Below are positions 21,535 to 32,521 of a stretch of DNA of 64,000 nucleotides, one piece after another (the stretch's first letter is position 1; every line of letters starts with the position of its first letter). The stretch is taken from the NCBI GenBank assembly GCA_022570795.1, contig JAKUDP010000012.1, forward strand, positions 868,001 through 932,000, in the 5' to 3' direction. Below the pieces are notes generated by a model. That model did not search any database. It was given only the letters and a program-made list of their open reading frames with translations, and was not told the DNA's origin. A program made the translations under genes and the position numbers. This stretch comes from Sphaerulina vaccinii (lineage: Eukaryota; Ascomycota; Dothideomycetes; Mycosphaerellales; Mycosphaerellaceae).

Positions 21535-22587
21535 ATGCCTGCCAAGACTGTATCGACAGTACTAGAACGTGTTGGCTCAGTATCGACGGTACAGCTGGGA
21601 ACCTCTCAAGTCCTAACACCCTGCTAAGATCGAAGCCAGATTGGTATCAACGGATTCAAGGCTCTCGGTCGAGAGATCTTCTGCCTCGCGTGAGCAAAGC
21701 AGTGAGTTCGATCGATAGGCTGGGTCAGCACGTTCTGACCATCAGTGCAGGCTACAAAGCCCCTACATCAACGTGGTAGCAGTGAACGATCCAGTAGCTA
21801 ATGCGGAAGCTGCAGTATGACATGCGCCTCTACTGGCGGACTCCAGCTGTATGTCTGACACCACGCTTATAGGTAGCTCTTCTGCGATCCAAAGCCCAAG
21901 TCGGTCACTCATTTGACCCAAGTGGCCTAGAAGTCTCCGACGACAAGCACACTTTATTCATCGAAGGCCAACGTGCAGTACGATTCTTGAACCTGAAACC
22001 ACCGGCCAGCGTTGCGTGGGGAGACCATGATACTCTCTATGTGGTTGAATGCTCTGACCGATATACCGGAAGTCTCGAGGACTCGCTCATACATGTGCAC
22101 GAACGCGGTGCTTTCAAAGTCTTGATCGCGTCTGGGGAAGGGGTGGAGCAAGTGCCGCAGTTTGATCCACGGATGAAAGCTGCCGATTACCGTGTAGACA
22201 TGCACTTCTTTGCATGTGGACCATCAGAACGCATGTCGAGTTCGAGCACGCAACGTGAGGGCGAGGGCAGTGAAGATGATGGCTTCACACGTCTATGCGC
22301 GTCGCGTGCAACCGAATTACTCTGTAAGACACCCGCACGATGTCACTGCAGTCTCCTCGCTTACCATGCGTTTCTCTGCAGCGATCGTTCTTGCCAAGGA
22401 TGGTATCGCAGCCCGCTGGCTGTATAAGCTTGATACAGACAGATGGCGGAGTCGCTACCAGGACTACCTCCACTCATACAAGGTCGGAATGTTCAAGTTC
22501 TCGATGTCGGATCGCAATCACGCGGTGAATCGACGATATAAACAGGCTATCGAACTTGGATCGAGGTTGGATGTGTCTGTGGAGTGA
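21535..22587 (+). CDS. GAPDH-like protein lacking the catalytic cysteine motif
   Basis: Five exons join in phase: 21535-21549, 21640-21689, 21751-21814, 21873-22323 and 22382-22587 (261 aa). All introns are GT-AG (90, 61, 58 and 58 nt), and CTAAC/CTGAC branch sites are visible in at least three. The N-terminus MPAKTIGINGFKALGRE matches the GAPDH NAD-binding start (GINGFGRIGR). Next come VVAVNDP, then a WGDHDTLYVVECSD block matching WG..GADYVVE(S/C)TG, then GAFKVLIAS matching GAKKVIIS. After that similarity fades: there is no SCTTN catalytic-cysteine motif and no following catalytic histidine block, and total length is well below the usual 335 aa. A weak echo of the C-terminal helix remains near the end. 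It is probably a catalytically dead, shortened paralogue or a decaying gene. The normal enzyme must lie elsewhere. Confidence 0.7.
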
Positions 22588-24531
22588 TCGAGGTGTACGT
22601 TGACATTGCTTCCGTTCTGGTATGTCGAATCTGCAGATGCTAGTTATGACTTCCATTAGCAGACCCGACTGTGATAGACTGAATGGGAATGGCTGAGACG
22701 GAACCAGTCTTTCCAGACATGCTCTTCAGCAGCGCGGCTTCTTCGAGCATGATCATATCTACTTTCGAGTCAAGGACTCCGTGCGCCACTTCAACCACTC
22801 AAACTCCAGTTATGCGTGACTTGGAGGCATCATTCGCCCGCCCAAACCGCCAGCGATATCTGCTGAACTTTGCTGCGCTCACGCGCATTGTACCGCCAGT
22901 CCGCTTTTCCGCCCATTCCGCCGACGCTGGCTTGTGTTATCCAGCTGATATTGGGTATCATGTGACAACCATGTTGGCAGAAGAATTCACTGTTCCAATC
23001 TCAGACTACTTCATTACTTTCCCGCCTTCTTCTTCAGCTTATGTGCAGGGAACTCTTTCTGATTCCGCGGTCTCGAGCGTGATCCTCTTAGCTTCGATAC
23101 TGCTCGCACTTTCTAGCCTCCTATAGACGTGCAACTTCACGCTTGCTCCTCCGAGGCTTTAAATGGTCCAGTTCCATTTCGTTGTCTTTTATAGTCTCGG
23201 CTTCCTTTTCAACTTCAGTCTCTGCAATTCTATTAGTTTCTTACTATATTAGGTCTCTACGTAAGAGAGCTTTACCCTCTAGCTTATCCTCCATAACTAG
23301 CTCTTTCGGTTGCTTCGCCAATTATAGCAGCTTTGCATTTTGTCGCTCGATGCGAGCAGTCTCTACTAGTCTAAAGACCTTCTTCTTCAGCACCTGATTG
23401 TTCTTCTTGATCGCGCTGGATCTCGAGCTCTTTCCTATCTTGTCGTTTGTTGGTGAATAGAAGTGTGTTGTGCTTTCCTCCTGTACATCAAAAGTCGCAA
23501 CTCAAGAAGTCGAGTCTGCTCGTTCATAAATTTGGCTGGACGGCGCTAAGGCACGATAAAGCATATCGCGTTGGCAGTGTCGGAGGCGCTCTGTTGCTGC
23601 CGGCCGAGGCTCAATCTCGTGGTTTCCCTGCTATTTGTACTGTGGTACTTCGAAATATACGCATCCCGTTGAGAATTCGACGTAGGGAGCTAGGACTGGG
23701 CCATCATCGGACGTGGAGAACACCCATGCTCGGGGCAACGAGAACAACAGAAAGCTGCCAAGAGAGATCTTTCTACTCGCTTATGCTTCCGAAGCTACTG
23801 CATTCGCTCTAGTTCCCACTCGGTCAGTCACAAAGGGATGGAGCTAGAGGACGCGCAAAGTGTAGAGATGTCGTTGTAGTGCACGGACGCAATGTGAAAC
23901 AGCTTCTGCTTTGCCAAGTCCTTCCACTCGGCGTCTTCCATCTTGGAAGCTTGCCTCTCATCTTCCACAACTCAACTACAAGATGGGAATTGCCATCGAG
24001 CCTTTCGCGTCCGACCTCGCGGAACCACGAGACATATCACCTGCGTGCGACAATCCTCTCAACGCGCTCACCGCCCTTCTTCCCGACACGCCAAAAGAAA
24101 ACAACATGGGCAATGTTTCCATGGACATTCACAACGCGGCCATACGGAGTGCGTAGGATGTGAAAACTTACCCGTCTCTTGACGGGGTAGTAAAGACATA
24201 CCAGTGTGAACAAGAGCTTGAGGTGGGTTCTAGCGGACTGGTACACGACGCAGGAGGCATGCGTCCAAGGTCCATTGGTAGAGCAACTGGTAGGTGACCG
24301 GGATCAAGCGCAAAGACCTGCGACGGGCGCAATGATAGTAAGTCGCGCAGGATACAGTGCAGTGTGATGTACGAAAGGGACAAGGTGAGGTCGAAAGTCG
24401 CGTAACTTCCGCGTGTCGTTCTTGCCTCTTCAGAGCGCGTCTACCTAACCTCGTCTCATCTCTGACCCGATGTCAATGTGCGAACACAACACAACACTGA
24501 TTTCATACTCACATCGATACACACGCGCGAC
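22588..24531. other. accessory intergenic stretch with relics
   Basis: No intact gene is recognised. A + ORF at 22687-23126 (about 146 codons) ends in a hydrophobic tail (SSVILLASILLALSSLL). It is Ser/Thr/Pro-rich and could be a small anchored protein, but I cannot support it. A decayed coiled-coil coding relic lies on the minus strand at 23126-23405. From 23410 to 24530 only short, frame-hopping ORFs occur. Confidence 0.45.
23126..23405 (-). pseudogene. RIP-like decayed coiled-coil coding relic
   Basis: Read on the minus strand, one frame gives a charged coiled coil (NNQVLKKKVFRLVETARIER, later EVEKEAETIKDNEMELDHL), broken by TAA, TAA and TAG within about 95 codons. The stretch 23215-23310 is locally TpA-rich, like the copia block at the left edge. 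It may be the C-terminal part of a transposon protein, because fungal pogo-type transposases end in such coiled coils, but no catalytic part is visible. Confidence 0.4.
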
Positions 24532-26463
24532 ATGGCCAAGACGAAGGCGCCTAAGCCGACCCAGACATACGAACCTGTCCCTTCGGATGAAGTCGAGGAC
24601 GAACCTCGCCTCTCTGGAGCTCTGCGAGGCCTCAACCCCGGGAAGTACCCCCTGCGTGATACTGCTGCTCAGAGCACGACCGAGACCGCAGACGAGGACA
24701 ATGAGGTCGTGTTCCAACCCTCGAATACCAGACATGCGACTCGTGCGTCCCGGGGAAATGGCAAACCAGTCTCATATGTACGTGTCGCTGCGCGAACGAG
24801 TCTCTCAACATGCTGATGTGATCAGGACCAGAAGTTCCACCCCATGGACGTGGTCACTCGCCCAAACAGTGCCGCAGTGCGCAGGCGCTCAGGCTCTCGA
24901 TCTTATGCCAAGTCCGACGAAGAAGACGAGGCGCGATCTGATGAGGACGACGTGAGCTCACAATCATCTGCACGCTCATCTGGTGTCGAGTCAGCTGAGT
25001 CTTCGCAGGAGCAAGCAAGATCAAGTGCTCCGCCCAAGCGCATCGTTCTGGGTCCACGCACGCCGAACCCGCAAGCAGTGCGCCACTCCTCACGCAGAGC
25101 CGCCCAGAAGCCAAGTGGGGTTTATTCGAGGAAGTACCATCCGCAGGACTGGGGACTTCCTGGATTTCAGCACAAAGCGATCACAATCGAGGACGATCAA
25201 CATGACGAGAATGAGTCGCCAACTGGAGAGCCCAGGAAGCGTAAAGCCGCGTCCTCAGACATGGAACGTCAGAGCAGTGACAGAACGGAAAGTGTTGCAA
25301 CACAGCAAGCTCCGCGTAGACCCCACAAGAAGCTCAAGTCTTTAAGCGATGCGAGACCTGCGCACACCAAGAAGGAACGTAGCCGACCATCAAAAGCATC
25401 TTCGAAAGTCAAGCAACATAGAACTGATCACGACATCGAGGACCTGGTTGAAACAGCTATTCAAGGCTCTCAGGCGCCTGCTCCCGCAGTGATCAGCAGT
25501 GGCGATGAAAGCGACGACGAGAGCGACAGCCAGGACGCTTCGCATCACGGCACCGCTGTCGATGAATCGGGTAATGCTGGCTTCAATGAACAAGTTGACG
25601 TTCCTCGACAGCTTCTCGAAGCATGTACGAGTAACATGCCAGAGACAGACTCTTCGGGTGATCGTGACGACTTGAACGACTCCCCGTTGATCGATACAAG
25701 CACGACTTTCGCTGGCGAGACGGGTACGCCTGCTACTTCACTGAGCCACGTGCAGGTACCAGACACCCTTGCGCAGCTTCCGACATATCTTACCGATCGA
25801 ATTGCGCTCGAGCTAGGCCCTCGCGCTTCTGTGCCCGCTACAGCAGTGCTTCGGCTTCTGTTTGACGAATCTCATGCAGGTACTGCGGCGGACTTGATCG
25901 TTCTGAAACCGTATCTGCACTACCCATCGCAACTTCCTATCAGCCCCCGTCAGCGAATCAGCATAGCAGACTCCGAAGACGAGGACGATGATCACGATCC
26001 ATTGAGAGTCATAGACATCGGAGATGAGGACGAACTTCCTATGAGCGCCAGCCAGCGAACCAGGATAGCAGACGAAGACGATCATGACAGTCCACTAACA
26101 GTCCTAAGAAGAGTCCTAGACATTGCAGATGAGGAAGACGCCGCATATAATGGTGCTCTCGAGTTTGGTGACCCTTACGAAAGCAATACTCCAATGGAGA
26201 ACCAGTTTGAAGATCAGATCGCTGTCACAGAAAGTTCACAGCACCCAGGCATGATCGACGAGAACGATGGACTTGCAGACTCGGACCCCATTCGCGGCTT
26301 CACTGCAATGAACCACGGGCAACTGGAGCCTGAAGGGTCGGCTGCTGATACCACAACTGTCGACCCACCTACAGCCATGGTCTCGGGAGGGACTGCCATA
26401 GACGCAGAAGCTAGTGATTCGGACTCGGACTCGGACGATAGCAACTCAGGCTATAAGTCCTAG
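24532..26463 (+). CDS. acidic, intrinsically disordered hypothetical protein
   Basis: Exons 24532-24777 and 24826-26463 (627 aa) are separated by a 48-nt intron (GTACGT...ATCAG) in phase 0. The junction reads GKPVSY|DQKFHPMD. Two short ordered-looking blocks stand out: the DQKFHPMDVVTRPNSAA segment after the intron and SGVYSRKYHPQDWGLPGF near residue 180. The rest is Ser/Glu/Asp/Lys-rich with many potential nuclear localisation stretches. Residues of about 360-430 hold two imperfect copies of an acidic unit (QRISIADSEDEDDDHDPL and QRTRIADEDDHDSPL). The C-terminus is an Asp-Ser run. It is probably nuclear. I do not recognise a family. Start is the first ATG with MAKTKAPKP. Confidence 0.75.
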
Positions 26464-27771
26464 AAGGATGCACGTATGGCGATACGATTGCTTAGCAACG
26501 GATTCGGATGGAAGGATGTCTATATGAAGCCACTGCACATGCAGGACATCTGTGCTTGGCTGCGAACATTGCTATTGCATGGCAGTCATTGTAGCCGATT
26601 TCTGTTCAGATGCATGCCATGCCTCAACCGAATCCTTCCACATCATTCAGTCACTGGCACTATCCCTCTGAACATGGCCACCTCCTCAGGATGGCGCTGG
26701 AGAAGATTTGCTGCAGAGACTATTCAACTCCCTTTGATCCAGTGCTCGCGCTTACCGTCCAATTCTGGTCTTCCCCCTGCGAGATACCGTTTCTTCGGAC
26801 ACAATGTACTAATCTGCCGTCTATGCATGCAGCCTACAGAATCGGCCTCGATATTGCATGTTGGACCAAGCTATTGGTACGCTATACCCAAGGTTTCAGC
26901 CCGTTCTTGGCCACGTGCGAGCACATGTTCCTTGCCGACACGCGTGAAGTCCAAAGATCAGCGGTATATTGCGACATCACCTCATCTTTCTTACACGATC
27001 ATCCTGTCTTCCTCGAGTGTTCAGGTTTGCTATCTTCGCTTTCCCAATTGCCGCGATTCCCAATCCTTTGATGTTCAAGGATCGGTCAGCCGCCACACAC
27101 TTCCAAGCAGTCTTGGCCCGATGTGGCTTGCTCGCACTTCCAACCAGCTTCTTCCCATTCATGCGAAGAACAACGCCCTCGAAAGGCTTCGAAGTGCCAA
27201 TGCTCACCTACATATAGATAACAGGCTAATATACACTACATCGTGTCAGACCCACTACCACGAGCAGCAACTGTCATTCCGACCTTGCTTTCAGCTCAAC
27301 CTCCGAACTTCCAAGACATTCCGATTACAATCGCGTCTTGGCGATGGACAAGGCTCCCTACCAGGCCTCTCTACCAACCAGTCGGCGGAAGCGAGCCCCT
27401 CCTGAACCCGAAGCTGCACTCCATGCCAATACCTTGCACGAGGCAATCATCAGCCGCCGTGTGGATCAACGGTCACGCTAGATGGACATGCCCATGGGGT
27501 AGCAGAGTCTGGAGTCAATACAGCTTATCAAGTGCCTTGGCATGGGTGCGAGAACAACGATGCTCGTACGCGAGGCTGAAAAGAGTGCCTTTTGTGCGAA
27601 TAGCCAATGGTTGGACCAGGTCAGCAGACTGGCAGATCTGGGGAATCTGTCGCCGGATGTATAAAGGCGGAACCCATGTGCTACCATTCTTTGTTCAGTC
27701 ACAGCTACTATATACTTTGTACTCGCTTCATCGTTTGAGACTTGCGGTGTCTCAGTATCAAGAAGCCCAAC
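26464..27771. other. intergenic region without a supported gene
   Basis: Long stop-poor frames exist on + (26476-27405 and others) but three frames are open over the same bases and none shows motifs. I treat them as chance ORFs in GC-rich DNA. The last part must hold the promoter of the MFS transporter at 27772. Confidence 0.5.
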
Positions 27772-29524
27772 ATGACCACCGATCAGAAGGATGGAGTCTA
27801 CGAGGTCGAGAAAAGACTCTCTGTCAGCTCAAGCTTGAGCAGACAGAGGACCAAGGCTCTTGTCGATGAGATCCCAGACCCGGATCCTGGAGCTACTCCA
27901 GAGGAGCGTGCTACGCTGGTAAGAACGCACATCGTATACCGCACGTCGCAGGACTGCTTGCTGATCAGAATGCGGAACAGGACAAGAAGTTGATGCGCAA
28001 AGTTGATTTGTGGCTCATTCCATGGCTATGTCTGCTCTACCTGCTCTCTTTTCTCGACAGAACGAACATTGGTCAGTCAATACGCAGAAGCAGTATGGCA
28101 AACAGTCGTCTAACACCTCGCAGGAAATGCCCGCGCAGCTGGAATGGAAAAGGATCTGGGCATGGAAGGCCACGACTACAACAACACTCTCACGATCTTC
28201 TTCATCTCCTACGCGCTCGCCGAGCCAGTCACCAACGTCTTGCTCAAGCGTCTCACACCACGAGTCTTCTTCACGAGCATCATCTTAGTCTGGGGTCTGG
28301 TCTCTACACTGATGGGTCTGGTTCACAACTATGAAGGACTTCTCGCTGCTCGCTGGTTCCTCGGATTGGCAGAAGCTGGTCTCTTCCCAGGTGTCAACTA
28401 CTATCTCTCCTGCTGGTACAAGCGATCGGAACTTGGACTTCGTGCTGCGACGTTCTTCTCGGCTGCGGCGCTCGCTGGTTCTTTCGGAGGTCTTCTTGCA
28501 GCAGCTATTGCACAGATGGATGGCGTTGGAGGCACGAATGGATGGGCTTGGATGTGAGTTGCCTCTCAATCGGTCTCGAGAGATCTCAATGCTGACAAGC
28601 TTTGCTAGCTTCATCATCGAAGGTCTCGCAACCATGTTCGTCGGTGCCTTCTGCTGGTGGATGGTCTTCGACTGGCCAGATACCGCTCGCTTCCTCACAC
28701 CCGACGAGCGTCTTCGCGTCCGTCGCCGTCTAGCAGAGGACAAACAATCTAGCACTGGAGAGGAGTACGACAAGCGCCACATCATTGCAGCTCTCAAGGA
28801 CTGGAAGTGCTGGGGCTATGCTGTAATGTAAGTCCAAGCAACCATGCGAAAACGAAATCTTGCACAACGCAAACTGACATCCATCTCTAGCTACATGGGT
28901 AACCTTTGCCCTCTCTACGCTTTCTCGCTCTTCCTCCCAACTATTCTAGCTGGTATGGGCTACTCTGGCACTCACCTCCAACTTCTCTCCGTCCCACCAT
29001 ATGCAGTTGCAGCGACTATGACGATCTGCATTGGTTGGATTGCCGACCGTACTCGCCAGAGAGGTCTATGCAACATGTTCACAGTATCTCTCGCCATCAT
29101 CGGTTTCTCGATGCTCCTCGCCTCCAGCGATCCACACATTCAATACGCCGGTACCTTTTTGGGAGCCGCAGGGATCTACCCAACTATCCCTAACACTCTG
29201 ACCTGGGCATCAAACAACATCGAAGGTGTCTACAAAAGAGGTGTAATCATCGGAATAGTCGTAGGCTGGGGTAACTTGAATGGAGTGGTCAGCTCCAATA
29301 TCTATCTCAAGAGCGAGAAGCCGCGATACTGGACTGGACATGGTACTGTTCTGGCATACTTGATTGTTTGTCTGCTTGGCGGTACAGTTTTCATGTACAC
29401 TATGCTAGGCATTGAGAATAGGAAGAGGAGGTCTGGCAAGAGGGACAACATGCATGCTGGTATGACTCCGGATGAGATCTGGGTTGCTGGTGATAAGAGG
29501 CCTGATTTCATCTACACTTTGTAG
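27772..29524 (+). CDS. MFS permease, Dal5/allantoate-nicotinate anion:cation symporter type
   Basis: Five exons, 27772-27918, 27969-28071, 28124-28553, 28609-28827 and 28891-29524, give 510 aa. Introns are 50, 52, 55 and 63 nt, all GT-AG. Family landmarks in order: VDLWLIPWLCLLYLLSFLDRTNIGNAR (first helix and loop, split by intron 2), LAEAGLFPGVNYYLSCWY after helix 4, a long central loop (FDWPDTARFLTPDERLRVRRRL), and GWIADRTRQRG in the second half. The C-terminus carries the typical ENRKRRSG tail. Members import small organic anions (allantoate, nicotinate, pantothenate and related) at the plasma membrane. The substrate here is unknown. It is followed by a convergent GNAT acetyltransferase. 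Confidence 0.92.
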
Positions 29525-29888
29525 ATGAGGAAGGGGCGCTGGTAGCACGGGCAGCGAGGAAGTGCTACGGTATACAGATATATATGCATGCCTAGTCGAG
29601 ACACCTCTTTTGAGGTCGCTCTCCTGGTATAACGACGAATGAAAGATACAAGTATCATGATCAGTATAAGTTGGTGTTCAACTCAGATTGAGCGTGCTAT
29701 CGGGTAAAAGCGTTGCAAGACCCGCATCGAGCAGTATCCAAGTGAACTGTATCTCACTCTTCAGGTGAGCTCTACCTCGATCCCTGGACGTTTATAAAGG
29801 CCGACTAAAGTTAACGTGCATCAAACCCCAAACAATTGCTGGCATTCTGTTTCCTCCGCTGCTCTCTCGCTTCATCTTCATCTTCCAC
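29525..29888. other. convergent intergenic region
   Basis: This is 3' flanking DNA of the MFS gene and of the acetyltransferase. Nothing else is seen. Confidence 0.55.
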
Positions 29889-30778
29889 TCACTTCACATC
29901 AACACCCGAATCAGCATCGGAGCGGATCGGCTCTCGAACCATGATGTCAAGCTGAATCTCCTCCATCTCCCGTTGGAGATACACTTTCTTCCTCAACTTG
30001 AACCCCATCTTACCATAGATGATGAGATTGACGGCGTTCGAAGACTCGAGGTAACAAGCTCTACCCTCCCCGTCTGCGATATCAGTCACGTACTCGATCA
30101 CCTTGCGAGCGTAGCCTTTGCCACGACCAGAGGGACGAGTGCCGATGTAGACAAGATACCAAGAGTCGTTGTCACGTTCACCCATGACCTGGGCTTTGGT
30201 GTCGCCGAGCAAAGGGAGGAATTCGTTGAAGAAGCGCTTGCGACCTTCTTTGGAGAGTTGGTAATGGAGGCGCCACATTCCGGAGCGGAGAATTGTGGCG
30301 TAGTCGTCCATATTCTCTCCTGGTGGCATCCTGGCACGCGTCAATATGAAATATGGCAACTGGACTTATCTTTCTCGACCTACCAGAGACCAACACAATC
30401 ATAATTTGGTCCTGCGCTGACAACGAGACCTTTCAGAAGATGGGCATATGTGATATACTCCATCACCTTCAGGTGGAGATCCCACCTCTGCTGCTCGGTC
30501 CAGTGAGCACGATCAGGTGTATGAGTGAAGTACTTGCTGGAATGATCTTCCTTGAAGGCTTCAGCCAAGGACAACGCGGCCTCCTTGTAGTCCGCCAAAG
30601 TCAGGATACGCACTTCATCACCGCTCACTCCATTCTTCGCTGCTACAGCCTTAACCTTGTCTGCTGCCAGAGATATGTTTGTAACTCCAACATCTGCTGC
30701 AAGACCATCTAAGGCTCTCTTCTCTGCATCATGGGAGATGGCTGTAGCAGCGAAAGACTGGTCGTATTTTGACTCCAT
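29889..30778 (-). CDS. GNAT-family N-acetyltransferase
   Basis: Exons 30778-30384 and 30330-29889 give 278 aa. The 53-nt intron (GTAGGT...GCCAG) is crossed by codon TGG. The acetyl-CoA site is seen in exon 2 as WYLVYIGTRPSGRGKGYARKV (R-x-x-G-x-G-x-A type), followed by the family's ACYLESSNAVNLIIYGKMGF. The N-terminal 60 residues are less conserved, followed by a segment (LSLAEAFKEDH) typical of fungal GNATs. It transfers acetyl from acetyl-CoA to an unknown amine. It is probably cytosolic: no signal peptide or membrane helix. Confidence 0.88.
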
Positions 30779-32521
30779 ATTGGTAATAATGGATTGGAGT
30801 CGTGTTTGTAATTCGGTTTACTGAGCGGGATGAAGGTGCGTCCTGACTTCTTAGAGATGTCTACAAAGTCCGACATCAAGGTACGACGATTCGCGTTGTT
30901 GGCCAGCGTGCTTGATCTGGTTTCTGGACGTGTATGCGGCAGCTCTCAGACGAGCTTGCTAGGAGGTAGGTCCGAAGTGATACAAAGATAGAGTCTTGCG
31001 TGTGCGTGAGTGCGGATAGTGGTCTTTAGAGCGGTCGGGTAGCACGATATCTTGGTGATGGTGAAAGGAAGAACAGTAAGTAATGCTTAGCTGTGGAGTG
31101 TTTCGAAACAAGAGAGCAAAGCAGTGAGGTTGACGAGTAAGCTTGATATACTGCACCTATCGGCAGACCCCACGCCATGGAGGAGCCACGTTACGCATGC
31201 TGTGCGACCGGCCCGCAGATAGCGCGTGCGAAGGAGGGTTGTAGATGAATGTGTTTCATGGGTGGCCTCATTGTTTCCCACAGGCGTGACCAGACTACTG
31301 GCATTGATGTAACCATGTGTGCTGGGGACCTTGGAGATCCAAGATAGCAACAAGCGAAGGATGAAGTGTCGCCTCGGCCTTCCACATCGAGCACAAGCGC
31401 AACCACTTTGGCATCATCCAGACTTCGCATTGAAGACACTCTCGTTTGCTCGGCACCAGGAAAGATACGACCGAGCCCAGATGAGCAAGCGGTATAAAAC
31501 CATGGCCAATCGCCGTCTTGTTTTCATCTTGTGCCGCCATTGAAGTTGGTCGAGCTCGGAGCTTGTGTGGGCAATCGGGCCTCGTGATTCAGGTGCGGAG
31601 AGAGCTTCCGGCTGCTCCCTATCGTGGTATCACTGCTATCATCCGGGCAACAATGGTATGGTCATACATATCATTCTGGTCACGCTGACCGCAAAGAGAT
31701 CCCATCAGCCAGCCTGTCAGTGGGACGTGAAGATGTAGACGGTGCTCTCACAGCGTTCTGGTCGGTTGTCAAGGACTTCATCGGCGAACCTGCAGCCTGT
31801 GCCAAGTAATTGATATGTTCACTTGTGTAGGCGCTGACATCCAGGAACTAGAGGGCGACATGGCTTGGTCAAGATGAATGTGAAGAGATGAGGAAGTGCA
31901 GTGGTGAGGAGGTGAGGTCGATGGATGACTTCTTAAGAAGGAAAGAGTTGAGGGATTTTTGGTCATCAGCATGTACCGGTGTCATCTCAGCGATGGCTAC
32001 ATGCCACATTCAACACGCTTGGTGTCCATGGCTCCAGGAACATGCAGACGATTGCATCACGAAGAGCCATTCGCGCCATCCTCGATTGCAGCAGAGTACA
32101 GAGAACTAAAGCCATGTTATTCAGCCTTGTTCGAGCGTACTCAAGCGGCACTGAATGCACGGCGACGATGATGGTCGTGGAGATGACGAAGACAATGAAG
32201 ATCCAAAGAGAATAACGAACATTAGCCTGTGGCTTGGACTTCTTTTCTGCCTTTGTTTCTTGTTTTAGATACCTTGTTTACAGAGATTAAGATGACTTCT
32301 TTGTGGTGAGAACGTAGCACAGTCTTTATGACCTCGACTCCCCTGGCTGCTGATGCTCGACAGATACACTATTATACGCACTCATTCAGCATTACACTCA
32401 TACTAGAATAGCCGGACTATTCAGCATTACATTCGTACTCGACCCTTTCCCCTAGTTCGCGACACACCAACCAGAATTCTTAGAGTCGGCTTGCCAAGGA
32501 AAGTTACTAGTCCTAATAAAG
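30779..32521. other. intergenic region without a supported gene
   Basis: About 1.7 kb. Many ORFs of 60-90 codons overlap in several frames. None has family motifs, splice-connected neighbours or a convincing start. Confidence 0.5.

Noticed and set aside
22687..23126. 146-codon + ORF with hydrophobic C-terminal tail
   Set aside because: Could be a small anchored protein, but no signal peptide, family motif or splice partner supports it.
24284..24330. tRNA A-box-like sequence (TGGTAGAGCAACTGG)
   Set aside because: No B box of the GGTTCGANTCC type follows and no cloverleaf can be drawn.
26476..27405. 309-codon + ORF downstream of the acidic protein
   Set aside because: Other frames are open over the same bases, composition is not protein-like (rich in Ser, Arg, Cys, His without pattern), and no motif or splice-connected exon was found.
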